From NCBI GenBank assembly GCA_019455045.1, contig JACFND010000001.1, positions 86,023 through 129,714 of the forward strand: 43,692 bases of DNA, given 5' to 3'. This document shows, piece by piece, positions 34,312-43,692 of this stretch. Source of the stretch: Flavobacteriia bacterium (GTDB taxonomy: Bacteria; Bacteroidota; Bacteroidia; Flavobacteriales; Weeksellaceae). Position 1 is the stretch's first letter; every line of letters begins with the position of its first letter. The position numbers and the translations under genes were made by a program. The notes under the pieces were generated by a model that did not search any database, had not been told where the DNA came from, and saw nothing but the letters and a program-made list of their open reading frames with translations.

Positions 34312-35829
34312 ATGAGTAAAAAAGCGATGCTGATGATTTTGGACGGCTGGGGAATCAACCGTGATCCAAAAGTATCGGCTATTGAAAAGGCAAACACTCC
34401 TTTTATGGACAGCTGTTTCGAGAAATATCCGAATGCGACGCTGATAACTTACGGTCTGCAGGTAGGACTTCCCGAAGGACAGATGGGAAATTCTGAGGTC
34501 GGACACATGAATCTCGGCGCCGGAAGGATTGTTTACCAGAATCTGGTGAGAATCAATATGGCGGTTCAGGACAAATCATTTTTGAATGAAAGCGTTTTGA
34601 ATTCGGAATTTCAATATGCAAAAGAAAGCGGTCAGAAAGTTCATTTTATAGGTTTGGTTTCAAACGGAGGTGTCCATTCGCACATCAACCATCTGCTCGG
34701 ACTTTTGGATGCGGCAAAAACTTTTGGTCTGACCGACAATGTATATGTGCATGCATTTACAGACGGTCGTGACTGCGATCCGCACAGTGCGGTTGAATTC
34801 ATCGGTCAGTTGGAGCAGCACATGAACGAAACCACCGGAAAACTGGCTTCGATCGTCGGTCGTTATTATGCGATGGATCGTGACAAACGCTGGGAAAGGG
34901 TGAAACTCGCTTATGATCTGATGGTGAAAGGAATCGGAAAGGAAAGCAATGATCCGATCGGAGCGATCAAAGCGTCTTATGATGAAGGAATTACAGACGA
35001 ATTTTTAAAACCGATTACCGTCGACAAATCGGGTCTGATTGAAGAAGGTGATGTGGTGATTAATTTTAATTTCAGAACCGACCGCGGACGCGAAATCACT
35101 CAGGTGCTGACCCAAAGCGATTTCCCTGATTACGGGATGAAGGCTATGGAACTCAGATATGTGACCATGACCAACTATGACAAAACTTTTAAAGGTGTCG
35201 AAGTGGTTTATGACGAAAAAGAAATTCCGAATACGATGGGTGAAGTGCTTGAAAAAAACGGAAAAACACAGATCAGAATTGCTGAAACCGAAAAATATCC
35301 GCATGTCACTTTTTTCTTTTCGGGCGGACGCGAAAAAGAATTCAAAGGCGAAAGCAGAATTCTCTGCCCTTCGCCAAAAGATGTGCCGACTTACGATCTG
35401 AAACCTGAAATGTCAGCTTATCAGATTACCGAAAAAATAGTTCCCGAACTCAAAAACGGAACTGCTGATTTTGTGTGTCTGAATTTTGCAAATACGGATA
35501 TGGTCGGACATACCGGCGTTTTTGAAGCGGCTTTAAAAGCGGCTGAAGTCGTTGACAGCTGTGCCGAAAAAGTGATAAATGCTGCGCTCGAAGGCGGTTA
35601 TTCGGTCATCATACTCGCGGATCACGGAAATTCGGATGTGATGGTTAATCCGGACGGATCGCCAAATACCCAACACAGCAAAAGTCCGGTACCTGTGATT
35701 TTGGTTCAGAACGAAAATAAATATAAGGTGAAGGCCGGCAAGCTTGGCGATATTGCACCCACGCTGCTGACATTGATGGAAATTCCGATTCCGGAAGAAA
35801 TGACAGGAGAAGTACTGCTCCAAAATTAA
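34312..35829 (+). CDS. gpmI: 2,3-bisphosphoglycerate-independent phosphoglycerate mutase
   Basis: Interconverts 3- and 2-phosphoglycerate in glycolysis without the bisphosphate cofactor and with Mn. The 505 residues show the alkaline-phosphatase-like core: MLILDGWGIN-type start with Asp11, the phosphoserine loop GQMGNSEVGHMNLGAGR with Ser61, HAFTDGRDCDPHSA, and the late metal site CLNFANTDMVGHTG and ILADHGNSD. It follows recQ by 33 bases on the same strand and ends before a -7 box for the next gene. Confidence 0.97.
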   Translation: MSKKAMLMILDGWGINRDPKVSAIEKANTPFMDSCFEKYPNATLITYGLQVGLPEGQMGNSEVGHMNLGAGRIVYQNLVRINMAVQDKSFLNESVLNSEFQYAKESGQKVHFIGLVSNGGVHSHINHLLGLLDAAKTFGLTDNVYVHAFTDGRDCDPHSAVEFIGQLEQHMNETTGKLASIVGRYYAMDRDKRWERVKLAYDLMVKGIGKESNDPIGAIKASYDEGITDEFLKPITVDKSGLIEEGDVVINFNFRTDRGREITQVLTQSDFPDYGMKAMELRYVTMTNYDKTFKGVEVVYDEKEIPNTMGEVLEKNGKTQIRIAETEKYPHVTFFFSGGREKEFKGESRILCPSPKDVPTYDLKPEMSAYQITEKIVPELKNGTADFVCLNFANTDMVGHTGVFEAALKAAEVVDSCAEKVINAALEGGYSVIILADHGNSDVMVNPDGSPNTQHSKSPVPVILVQNENKYKVKAGKLGDIAPTLLTLMEIPIPEEMTGEVLLQN

Positions 35830-35833
35830 TTAG

Positions 35834-35841
35834 TATTTTTG
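35834..35841 (+). promoter_or_regulatory. Candidate promoter (-7 box) for the HAD-map-dgkA-methyltransferase unit
   Basis: TATTTTTG, 14 bases before the HAD gene ATG, in the short gap after gpmI. No -33 TTG at suitable distance. Confidence 0.45.
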
Positions 35842-35855
35842 CAGTCCAAAAGAAA

Positions 35856-36284
35856 ATGGAATCGATGAAGAGCTATATAATTGCAGTTGATTTTGACGGA
35901 ACCATTGTAGAAGATGCCTATCCGAAAATCGGTAAACCGATGCTGTTTGCATTTGATTCTCTGAAACAGTTGCAGTCACAGGGTCACCGGTTGATTCTGT
36001 GGACCTACCGTTATGGTGAAAGACTTGATGAAGCGGTTGAATTCTGCCGAAAAAACGGGATTGAATTTTATGCGGTCAATTCGAGTTTTGAAGAAGAAGT
36101 ATTCAGCGGAAAGGATCAGAGCCGAAAGATCAATGCGGATGTTTTTATTGACGACAGAAACCTGGGCGGATTTCCCGGTTGGGGCGAAGTGGTTGAGATC
36201 ATCAACAGACGAATTGAATTTTCAATCGGCGAACACGGAGTTTACAAACAAAAGAAGAAGAAAAGAGGATTTTTCGGAATATGA
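35856..36284 (+). CDS. HAD-like hydrolase (BT0820 type)
   Basis: A 142-residue cytoplasmic HAD phosphatase of the kind seen in Bacteroidota. Motif I is VDFDGTIV with Asp12 and Asp14, motif II lies at LILWTYR, and the acidic DVFIDDRN (Asp99-Asp100) is the last metal site. Small cap, so substrate is small; not known. A second ATG three codons in (35865) is possible and would leave a leader of about 17 bases after the likely transcription start. It overlaps map by four bases (ATGA), so the two are coupled. Confidence 0.85.
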   Translation: MESMKSYIIAVDFDGTIVEDAYPKIGKPMLFAFDSLKQLQSQGHRLILWTYRYGERLDEAVEFCRKNGIEFYAVNSSFEEEVFSGKDQSRKINADVFIDDRNLGGFPGWGEVVEIINRRIEFSIGEHGVYKQKKKKRGFFGI

Positions 36285-37090
36285 TTCATTTAAAAACAAA
36301 AGAAGAACTCGAACTGATGTATCTGAGCGCCCAACTGGTTTCAAAAACGCTCGGAATGGTTGCTTCCGAAATCAAACCGGGAGTGAGCACAATCAAAATT
36401 GATAAAATGGCGCATGATTTTATCAAAGACCATGGCGGAGAACCTGCATTTTTGGGTTACGGCGGATTTCCGAATTCGCTCTGTATGTCGCCCAACGAAC
36501 AGGTGGTACACGGAATTCCGAATGAAGAACCGCTCAAAGACGGAGACATCATCTCGGTTGACTGCGGTGTGCTGATGAACGGATTTGTCGGCGATCATGC
36601 CTATACTTTTGAGGTGGGTGAAGTCAGTGCCGAAGTCAAAGAATTACTCAAAATCACAAAAGAATCACTCTATATCGGAATCGCTCAGATGCTGCCCGGA
36701 AATCGGGTGGGAGATATCGGTCATGCGATTCAGACCTATTGCGAAAGTCACGGTTACGGTGTGGTCAAAGAACTGGTCGGTCACGGTTTGGGAAGAGAGA
36801 TGCATGAAGATCCGCAGGTGCCGAATTACGGTCGAAGAGGAACCGGAAAAGTTTTGAAAGAAGGAATTGCACTTGCCATTGAACCGATGATCAATCTGGG
36901 AACCGATAAAGTCCGTTTTCACAACGACGGCTGGACGGTTACCACAAGAGACAAACAGCCTTCTGCGCATTTTGAACACGATGCTGCAATCATTGACGGG
37001 AAACCGAGACTGCTTTCGACTTACCGTTATGTATATGAAGCGCTGGGTATCCAATCGGATGAGGAAGAACCCTTTTTGTATAAAAAATAA
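36281..37090 (+). CDS. map: Type I methionyl aminopeptidase
   Basis: Removes the initiator methionine from new proteins. The 269 residues have all five metal ligands of the pita-bread fold: Asp94 and Asp105 (VDCGVLMNGFVGDHAYTF), His168 (VGHGLGREMHE), Glu201 (IEPMI) and Glu232 (FEHD), plus His77 in VVHGIP. The start overlaps the HAD gene by ATGA. dgkA follows after five bases, so this is part of a compact unit of unrelated housekeeping genes. Confidence 0.97.
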   Translation: MIHLKTKEELELMYLSAQLVSKTLGMVASEIKPGVSTIKIDKMAHDFIKDHGGEPAFLGYGGFPNSLCMSPNEQVVHGIPNEEPLKDGDIISVDCGVLMNGFVGDHAYTFEVGEVSAEVKELLKITKESLYIGIAQMLPGNRVGDIGHAIQTYCESHGYGVVKELVGHGLGREMHEDPQVPNYGRRGTGKVLKEGIALAIEPMINLGTDKVRFHNDGWTVTTRDKQPSAHFEHDAAIIDGKPRLLSTYRYVYEALGIQSDEEEPFLYKK

Positions 37091-37095
37091 TTGGG

Positions 37096-37464
37096 ATGTT
37101 CAGATTCCTGAAATCATCAAGATATGCGCTTGAAGGCATCTGGTACGGACTGAGATCCGAAAGAAACGTACAAATCTGGTTTGGCGTTTTGATTGCAAAT
37201 ATGCTGGTGGCGCTTTGGCTTGGCGTTGATCGGACTGAATTTCTGTTTCTGTTTTTTTCAACCTTTGCAATCGGAATTGCAGAATATCTGAATACTGCGA
37301 TCGAAAAGCTATCGGACCGGGTGACCACCGAAAGAGAAGAAATCATCAAAAGGGTAAAGGACGTTGCAGCGGGTGCAACTTTTTTGGCTTCAATCAATGC
37401 GCTGGTCGTCAGTCTGGTTATTTATATTCCTAAAATTCTGGAGAAATTTGAAATCTCTGTTTAA
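37096..37464 (+). CDS. dgkA: Diacylglycerol kinase/undecaprenol kinase family protein
   Basis: A 122-residue, three-helix membrane protein. Family motifs are YALEGIWYGLRSERNVQI (10-27) and IAEYLNTAIEKLSDRVTTEREEIIKRVKDVAAGATFL, in which NTAIEK and the later DVAAGA form the active site. In Bacteroidota and Gram-positives such proteins usually phosphorylate undecaprenol to recycle the lipid carrier; diacylglycerol is the E. coli substrate. Which applies here is unknown. The 3' end overlaps the methyltransferase start by 17 bases if the TTG start is right. Confidence 0.9.
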   Translation: MFRFLKSSRYALEGIWYGLRSERNVQIWFGVLIANMLVALWLGVDRTEFLFLFFSTFAIGIAEYLNTAIEKLSDRVTTEREEIIKRVKDVAAGATFLASINALVVSLVIYIPKILEKFEISV

Positions 37465-38215
37465 AAAAATCATCAATCTTTTTCCGAGGACCTGGCTGAT
37501 CAGAATGAGCATTTGGGCACGACCGGTTTTGGTGTATATATATAAAGGTGACCGATACACCGATCCGATCGACGGCAGAAGTTATCGTGAGTTTCTTCCT
37601 TACGGTTATGAAAAGCAAAGACAAAATGTGCTTTCGCCGGGTACGCTTTCGCTCGAACGACATCGGCTGATGTGGCTTTATCTGATAAATGAAACCGGAT
37701 TTTTTAAGGATAATTTAAAGGTGCTGCACATGGCGCCCGAACAGTCTTTTTACAAAAGATTCAGAAAACTTCAAAATCTGGATTATACAACCTGTGATCT
37801 CAATTCACCGATAGCGGATGTAAAAGCGGATATTCAAAATCTTCCTTTTGAGAACAATTCTTTTGATGTAATTTTTTGCAATCATGTTTTGGAACATGTG
37901 GCGGATGACAAAAAAGCACTGTCTGAACTGTATCGGGTGATGAAGCCCGGCGGCTGGGGAATCTTTCAGGTGCCGATCCGTTATCAGCTCGATAAAACTT
38001 TTGAAGACCCGACGATTACCGACAAAAAAGAACGGATTGAAAAATTCGGACAGTATGATCATGTTAGGGTTTACGGTATGGATTATTATGACACGCTGAA
38101 ATCGGCCGGATTTGAAGTTGAAAAAGTCATTTTGTCAAACAAACTTTCGGACGAAGAAATCAAAAGATTTGCATTGGAAAAAAATGAGATTCTGCCGGTG
38201 GTGAGGAAGGGTTAA
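37448..38215 (+). CDS. SAM-dependent methyltransferase
   Basis: The 255-residue product has an N-terminal region common to a flavobacterial family (FPRTWLIRMSIWARPVL, KGDRYTDPIDGRSYREFLPYGY, LSPGTLSLERHRLMWLYL) and a class I methyltransferase fold: VLHMAPEQSF (92-101, a form of motif I without GxGxG), VIFCNHVLEHV (141-151) and RVMKPGGWGIF (163-173). Substrate unknown; glycan or protein substrates would fit. I place the start at TTG 37448 because the family begins MKSLFKKIINLFPR-like from there. The first later in-frame ATG (37505) cuts this conserved part. The stop abuts the converging higA stop with no gap. Confidence 0.75.
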   Translation: MKSLFKKIINLFPRTWLIRMSIWARPVLVYIYKGDRYTDPIDGRSYREFLPYGYEKQRQNVLSPGTLSLERHRLMWLYLINETGFFKDNLKVLHMAPEQSFYKRFRKLQNLDYTTCDLNSPIADVKADIQNLPFENNSFDVIFCNHVLEHVADDKKALSELYRVMKPGGWGIFQVPIRYQLDKTFEDPTITDKKERIEKFGQYDHVRVYGMDYYDTLKSAGFEVEKVILSNKLSDEEIKRFALEKNEILPVVRKG

Positions 38216-38572
38216 TCAATACTCTCCAATCAGAGTCTCAGGTGAAAGATTAAGTTTTTTGGTAAGTTTTCTGATCATTTTCACAGTGAGCTTTCTTTTC
38301 CGGCTGAGCACTTCAGAAACTCTGCTTTTCCCACCGATAGCATCGACCAAGTCAGTCTGTTTGAGATGCATTTCTTCCATTCTGATTTTGATTGCTTCAA
38401 TCGGATCGGGTGCATCAATCGGATAATATTTTTTCTCATAATCATCAATCATTAATCCGAGAATATCTGCTTCGTCACTCTCGTCAGTACCGATTGCTGC
38501 GTCAAAAATTTCTTCCAGTCTTTTCAGCGCTTCATTGTAGTCTGCTTCAGTTTTTATGGGTTTTAATTTCAT
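38216..38572 (-). CDS. higA: HigA-type antitoxin, orphan
   Basis: A 118-residue transcriptional repressor/antitoxin of the COG5499 HigA type. The N-terminal MKLKPIKTEADYNEALKRLEEIFDAAIGTDE and APDPIEAIKIRMEEMHLKQTDLVDAIGGKSRVSEVLSRKRKLTVKMIRKL match this group, with a C-terminal XRE helix-turn-helix (about 70-118). Normally higB is directly upstream and encodes an mRNA interferase toxin. Here only a short in-frame remnant of higB remains upstream (38583-38645), so the antitoxin has no toxin partner in the window. It may still act as a repressor or neutralise related toxins elsewhere in the genome. Confidence 0.9.
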   Translation of the reverse strand: MKLKPIKTEADYNEALKRLEEIFDAAIGTDESDEADILGLMIDDYEKKYYPIDAPDPIEAIKIRMEEMHLKQTDLVDAIGGKSRVSEVLSRKRKLTVKMIRKLTKKLNLSPETLIGEY

Positions 38573-38582
38573 AATCTTTTAT

Positions 38583-38645
38583 TTAAATGGTGTTGGCATC
38601 AATTTTATCATATTCATCTTTGTTCTTTAGAAACAAATTCCTGTT
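38583..38645 (-). pseudogene. higB: Remnant of higB toxin (C-terminal codons only)
   Basis: In the minus-strand frame ending at 38583-38585 the last codons read EYDKIDANTI and stop, the typical C-terminus of HigB family toxins (usually ...THAEYDKIDA-like). Twenty codons remain, 10 bases before the higA ATG, exactly where higB would end. Immediately upstream, in the same frame, is the TGA of the lipoprotein gene, so the toxin's N-terminal and catalytic part has been replaced. Confidence 0.75.
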
Positions 38646-39209
38646 TCAAAATTCTTTCTCCGGTTCCTCTAAAATCACCTTAATATTGTTTCGAAAAAAG
38701 ACTTTGTCTTCATCTTTGTATATAATTTCATTTGGATCATTATTTTCAGAAGTGACTGTTTTTTCAATTTTAAAATCTTCATTTAAGGAAGAAATTCTTG
38801 ACCAGACATAAAAATAATCATCACAGTAAAATCCGGTATCTTCAAATCTGTTTGAAATTATTGTTAAATCATTTAAATTAAAAAACCTTTCGGGTTTATA
38901 ACTTTCTGAATTCAAATATATTGGAATGTTATATTCATTTAATTCGAAGTCAAATTTGTAGTATTCGCCTTCGTCACAGTCCATTGAATAAATCGTTGTA
39001 TAAATACTGTTCAGACCGGTGAGAATTCCAATTGATATTTCTTCGGGATGACGTTCATCTCTTTTTAATAAGGGGATCAATTCGTTTATCTTTTCTTTTA
39101 AAATTTCTGACTTTATTCTTTCTTTAATAACTTGGTTATGAGTTTGATTCTTACAGCCGAAAAGAATGAAAGAAAATAAAATTGACAAAACGATTTTCCC
39201 CGGAATCAT
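38646..39209 (-). CDS. Putative lipoprotein of unknown function
   Basis: A 187-residue protein with a lipoprotein signal (IVLSILFSFILFGC, lipid Cys19). After it come a charged helical stretch (IKERIKSEILKEKINELIPLLKRDE) and a beta-rich domain with many Tyr, Asp and Glu (FDFELNEYNIPIYL, GFYCDDYFYVWSRISSL). I do not recognise a family. The gene is AT-richer than its neighbours. Its TGA is followed in the same frame by the higB tail, so it may have arrived by replacing the rest of higB, or its 3' end may have been fused to the toxin gene in an earlier form. Confidence 0.65.
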   Translation of the reverse strand: MIPGKIVLSILFSFILFGCKNQTHNQVIKERIKSEILKEKINELIPLLKRDERHPEEISIGILTGLNSIYTTIYSMDCDEGEYYKFDFELNEYNIPIYLNSESYKPERFFNLNDLTIISNRFEDTGFYCDDYFYVWSRISSLNEDFKIEKTVTSENNDPNEIIYKDEDKVFFRNNIKVILEEPEKEF

Positions 39210-39251
39210 TAATTAAAATTATTGAAGGTTAATTTTACTTTCGAAAGTTAA

Positions 39252-39281
39252 CAAAAAAAGACGCAAAACGCGTCTTTTATT
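39252..39281 (-). terminator. Terminator after the ABC-F gene
   Basis: AAAGACGC, a five-base loop, GCGTCTTT; a run of T follows on the minus strand. Confidence 0.8.
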
Positions 39282-39303
39282 ATTTTTGAAGTATTCGGTT
39301 GAA

Positions 39304-41440
<2,137 letters not shown>

Positions 41441-41496
41441 ATTTGCCGCTGTATCATATAGTGAGAAAGTAAAATTAAAACACTAAATATTTGATA

Positions 41497-43302
41497 ATGA
41501 AAAAGTTTAATCTATTATTAACCGCTCTAATGGTACTGTTTATGAGCAGTACTGTTTTGAATGCCCAGAATCAGAGAGATCCTTGGGCTATTACGGTAGG
41601 TGCGCACGCAGTTGACTATACGTCGGTTCGTGGTGTGTTTAATGAATTCTTCAATTACCACAACTACAGCATTGTACCTCCATTGTCTAAATTGTCTATT
41701 ATCAGAAATCTGAACCGTTACTTCGATGTGGATTTGACCGCATCAGTCGGCGAAATTGATAATGACAGACTTCGTATCGATAATGAATTGTTTATTAATG
41801 CAGGTTTGGGTCTGCGTTTCAAAATTCCAACCGGAAGTTTGACTTGGTTTGACCCGTACTTGAGACTTGGTGCAAACTATAACCACTTTGACTTTACCAG
41901 TCTTGGTGATACAGTTCCTGCAGGGTATCCGGTATATGGAAACCACGAAGGAGGTTGGGAAGTAAATCCTGACGGAACTCCGCGTGTTGTTGATTATCTG
42001 TATGCTCAGCCTGAAACTGCAAAACATCACTTTGGTGTTTCTGGAGGTGCCGGTATCAACTTCTGGTTCGGTAAAAACATCGGTTTGAACATTGCAACTG
42101 ATTACAACTGGATTCCTGCAACAAAAACAGACTACTTTGACTTCTTCCAGCACACTGTGGGTGTAACCTTCAGATTTGGAAACAAAGACAGAGACGGTGA
42201 CGGTATCCTTGATGACGATGACGCATGTCCTGACACTCCTGGCGTACCTTCAGACAATCCTGAATGTAACGGTTGTCCTGACACCGATGGTGACGGTCTT
42301 TGCGATAACATCGACGCTTGTCCTGAAGAAGCCGGACCAATTGAAAACAACGGTTGTCCGATCCTTGACAGAGACGGTGACGGTATCCTTGACGTTGATG
42401 ATGACTGTCCTGACACTCCTGGTGTAGCTTCTTCTATCCCTGGATGTAACGGTTGTCCTGACAGAGACGGTGACGGTATCTGTGACGCTAAAGATGAGTG
42501 TCCTGACGAAGCCGGTCCTGTAGAAAATAACGGTTGTCCTTACGTTCCGTTCGGATGTACCGATATGCAGGCAATCAAAGATGCACTGAAAAATGTATTG
42601 TTCGAATACAACTCTGCAGATCTGACTGCTGAATCTAAAGTTCTTCTGGATGGTGTTGCACCAATCCTGACAACTGACAAACTGAAAGATCCGCACTGGT
42701 TGGTTGAAGGTCATACCGATAACGTAGGTAGCCAAAACTATAACCTGCCATTGTCTCAGAACAGAGCTAATTCAGTGAAAGCATATCTTGAAGGAAAAGG
42801 TGTTCCTGCATCTAGCCTGAAAGCTATCGGATTCGGTAAAGTATTGCCGATCACAACTAACGATACTGCTGAAGGTAGAGCTAGAAACAGACGTGTTGAA
42901 CTGAAGTATGCTGACGCTAACTTCCAGCCTGCGGCTATCGAAGTTGACGACGACTGTGCGAACGTTCAGATTTCTGATCTTTCAAGAATGATTTACTTCC
43001 AGACCGGTTCTGCTGATTTGGTTGAAGCTTCTAAACAGAGCTTGGATGTGATTGCTCAGTATATCAATGCTACCAAAGGTAACTTTGAAATCCAGGGCCA
43101 CACTGATGACGTAGGTAACGATGCCAATAACATGAAACTGTCTCAGAGAAGAGCACAAACTGTATTGGATTACCTGCTTTCTAAAGGAGTTGACGGAAAC
43201 AGACTGAAAGCTGTAGGTTACGGTGAATCTCAGCCTAAGTTTGACAACAAAACTGCTGACGGTAGAGCTCAGAACAGAAGAATTGAAATTGTAAGACAAT
43301 AA
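41497..43302 (+). CDS. OmpA family outer-membrane protein with two tandem OmpA domains
   Basis: A 601-residue protein: signal peptide (1-23), an eight-strand-type barrel domain (about 25-227), thrombospondin type 3 calcium-binding repeats (about 230-348), and then two separate OmpA peptidoglycan-binding domains. Domain 1 (about 365-472) has EGHTDNVG and RARNRRVEL; domain 2 (about 498-601) has QGHTDDVG and RAQNRRIEI. The TSP3 part is two tandem copies of a 60-residue unit (DRDGDGILD ... ENNGCP) at a 180-base period, which is also clear in the DNA at 42187-42546. The barrel sits in the outer membrane and the C-terminal domains hold the peptidoglycan. Codon use is biased to frequent codons, as in abundant proteins. 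The ATG at 41497 is preferred to a TTG six bases upstream. Confidence 0.95.
   Translation: MKKFNLLLTALMVLFMSSTVLNAQNQRDPWAITVGAHAVDYTSVRGVFNEFFNYHNYSIVPPLSKLSIIRNLNRYFDVDLTASVGEIDNDRLRIDNELFINAGLGLRFKIPTGSLTWFDPYLRLGANYNHFDFTSLGDTVPAGYPVYGNHEGGWEVNPDGTPRVVDYLYAQPETAKHHFGVSGGAGINFWFGKNIGLNIATDYNWIPATKTDYFDFFQHTVGVTFRFGNKDRDGDGILDDDDACPDTPGVPSDNPECNGCPDTDGDGLCDNIDACPEEAGPIENNGCPILDRDGDGILDVDDDCPDTPGVASSIPGCNGCPDRDGDGICDAKDECPDEAGPVENNGCPYVPFGCTDMQAIKDALKNVLFEYNSADLTAESKVLLDGVAPILTTDKLKDPHWLVEGHTDNVGSQNYNLPLSQNRANSVKAYLEGKGVPASSLKAIGFGKVLPITTNDTAEGRARNRRVELKYADANFQPAAIEVDDDCANVQISDLSRMIYFQTGSADLVEASKQSLDVIAQYINATKGNFEIQGHTDDVGNDANNMKLSQRRAQTVLDYLLSKGVDGNRLKAVGYGESQPKFDNKTADGRAQNRRIEIVRQ
42187..42546 (+). 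repeat. Tandem 180-bp internal repeat in the OmpA gene (TSP3 units)
   Basis: Two copies with identical starts (GACAGAGACGGTGACGGTAT) exactly 180 bases apart, each encoding DRDGDGILD ... CPDTPG ... NGCP ... ENNGCP. Confidence 0.8.
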
Positions 43303-43324
43303 TTTCATATTCAAATATTTACAC

Positions 43325-43358
43325 AGAAAGCTGCTCATTGAGCAGCTTTCTTTTTTTT
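43325..43358 (+). terminator. Terminator after the OmpA gene
   Basis: A strong hairpin with 12-bp arms AGAAAGCTGCTC and GAGCAGCTTTCT and a three-base loop, followed by seven T. Confidence 0.9.
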
Positions 43359-43402
43359 GTATAAATTTTAAATGATTTTTTTTAAATCTGTTTTTATTGG
43401 AA

Positions 43403-43692
43403 TTACAGATTGGTTCCCGATTTCTTCACTGTTCTTTCGAGCATCGGAACAAATTGACAATCGCCATATTCGGTTTTTTCAAATTTCTTTTCATCCAACC
43501 TCAATACAGCAGTCATCATCTGACTGTTTTCGTCTCCGACCGGAATGACCATAATCCCGCCTACCTTTAATTGTTTGAGCAAAGCCTTTGGAATTTCTGC
43601 TGCACCCGCAGTTACAATAATCCTGTCATAAGGTGCAAATGCATCCAAACCTTTGTAGCCATCGCCATAAGTTGCATATTTTGGCTGAAAGC
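43403..43692 (-). CDS. pcm: Protein-L-isoaspartate O-methyltransferase, 3' part
   Basis: Repairs isoaspartyl residues in damaged proteins using SAM. Only the C-terminal part is inside the window, which ends within the gene. Visible family sequence: [43 protein letters not shown] and MVIPVG, the second half of the methyltransferase fold. The frame continues past the window edge, so its start is outside. Confidence 0.9.
   Translation of the reverse strand, partial: FQPKYATYGDGYKGLDAFAPYDRIIVTAGAAEIPKALLKQLKVGGIMVIPVGDENSQMMTAVLRLDEKKFEKTEYGDCQFVPMLERTVKKSGTNL

Noticed and set aside
42250..42735. 161-residue antisense frame in the OmpA gene
   Set aside because: Ser/Thr/Val-rich repeat translation that mirrors the Asp-rich TSP3 coding repeat; not a gene.

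Overview
The window looks like the chromosome of a flavobacterium (phylum Bacteroidota, most like Weeksellaceae/Chryseobacterium relatives; this placement is inference). The signs are: Bacteroidota-type promoter -7 boxes (TAnnTTTG) upstream of many genes with little Shine-Dalgarno signal; an exosortase F (XrtF) gene with its partner; a CCC-motif membrane protein paired with a DUF2752 protein; a HYC_CC_PP-like small protein; a GldM-like secreted protein; and an OmpA protein with thrombospondin type 3 repeats. There are no rRNA or tRNA genes, no CRISPR array and no recognisable transposase.

Layout. 1-5.9 kb is a housekeeping block: the 3' part of a class A penicillin-binding protein (+), a hairpin-rich spacer, then gyrB, rsmG and a GAF-type methionine sulfoxide reductase (all -), with xrtF and its partner diverging from the reductase across back-to-back promoters. 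5.9-11.9 kb is an AT-richer accessory island, all on +, of unrelated small genes: a WG-repeat protein, lipoproteins, a truncated KilA-N gene, an alpha/beta hydrolase, a DUF6934 gene with a 56-codon partner, and a GldM-like secreted protein. 11.9-16 kb (-) has a small membrane protein, an unusual TonB receptor fused to a heavy-metal-associated domain with a His-rich linker, its Cys-rich partner, and rlmB. 16.3-21 kb carries thyA, a beta-barrel protein (-), an M1 peptidase and dihydrofolate reductase.

21-32 kb is almost all on -: a DUF2752/CCC-motif pair, a nucleoside transporter, a bifunctional nuclease, an MBOAT plus two SGNH hydrolases (a surface-glycan O-acylation unit), etfBA, tatC and kdsD. 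32-38.2 kb (+) holds recQ (without its zinc cysteines), gpmI, a HAD hydrolase, map, dgkA and a methyltransferase, the last four packed together. 38.2-39.2 kb (-) holds an orphan higA antitoxin, a decayed tail of its higB toxin, and a lipoprotein gene in the place of the rest of higB. 39.3-43.7 kb has a YbiT-like ABC-F protein (-), smpB and a highly expressed-looking OmpA gene (+), and the 3' end of pcm (-).

The most notable points are the higB tail in frame with the upstream lipoprotein gene, the DUF6934/56-codon pair, the HMA-TonB receptor fusion, the cysteine-free RecQ zinc region, the ABC-F protein with one fully degenerate ATP site, an 18-bp perfect palindrome before etfBA, and two kinds of intergenic hairpin repeat. 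I did not find a completely new multi-gene system that I can demonstrate. The DUF6934 pair and the XrtF module without a visible substrate are the best leads.
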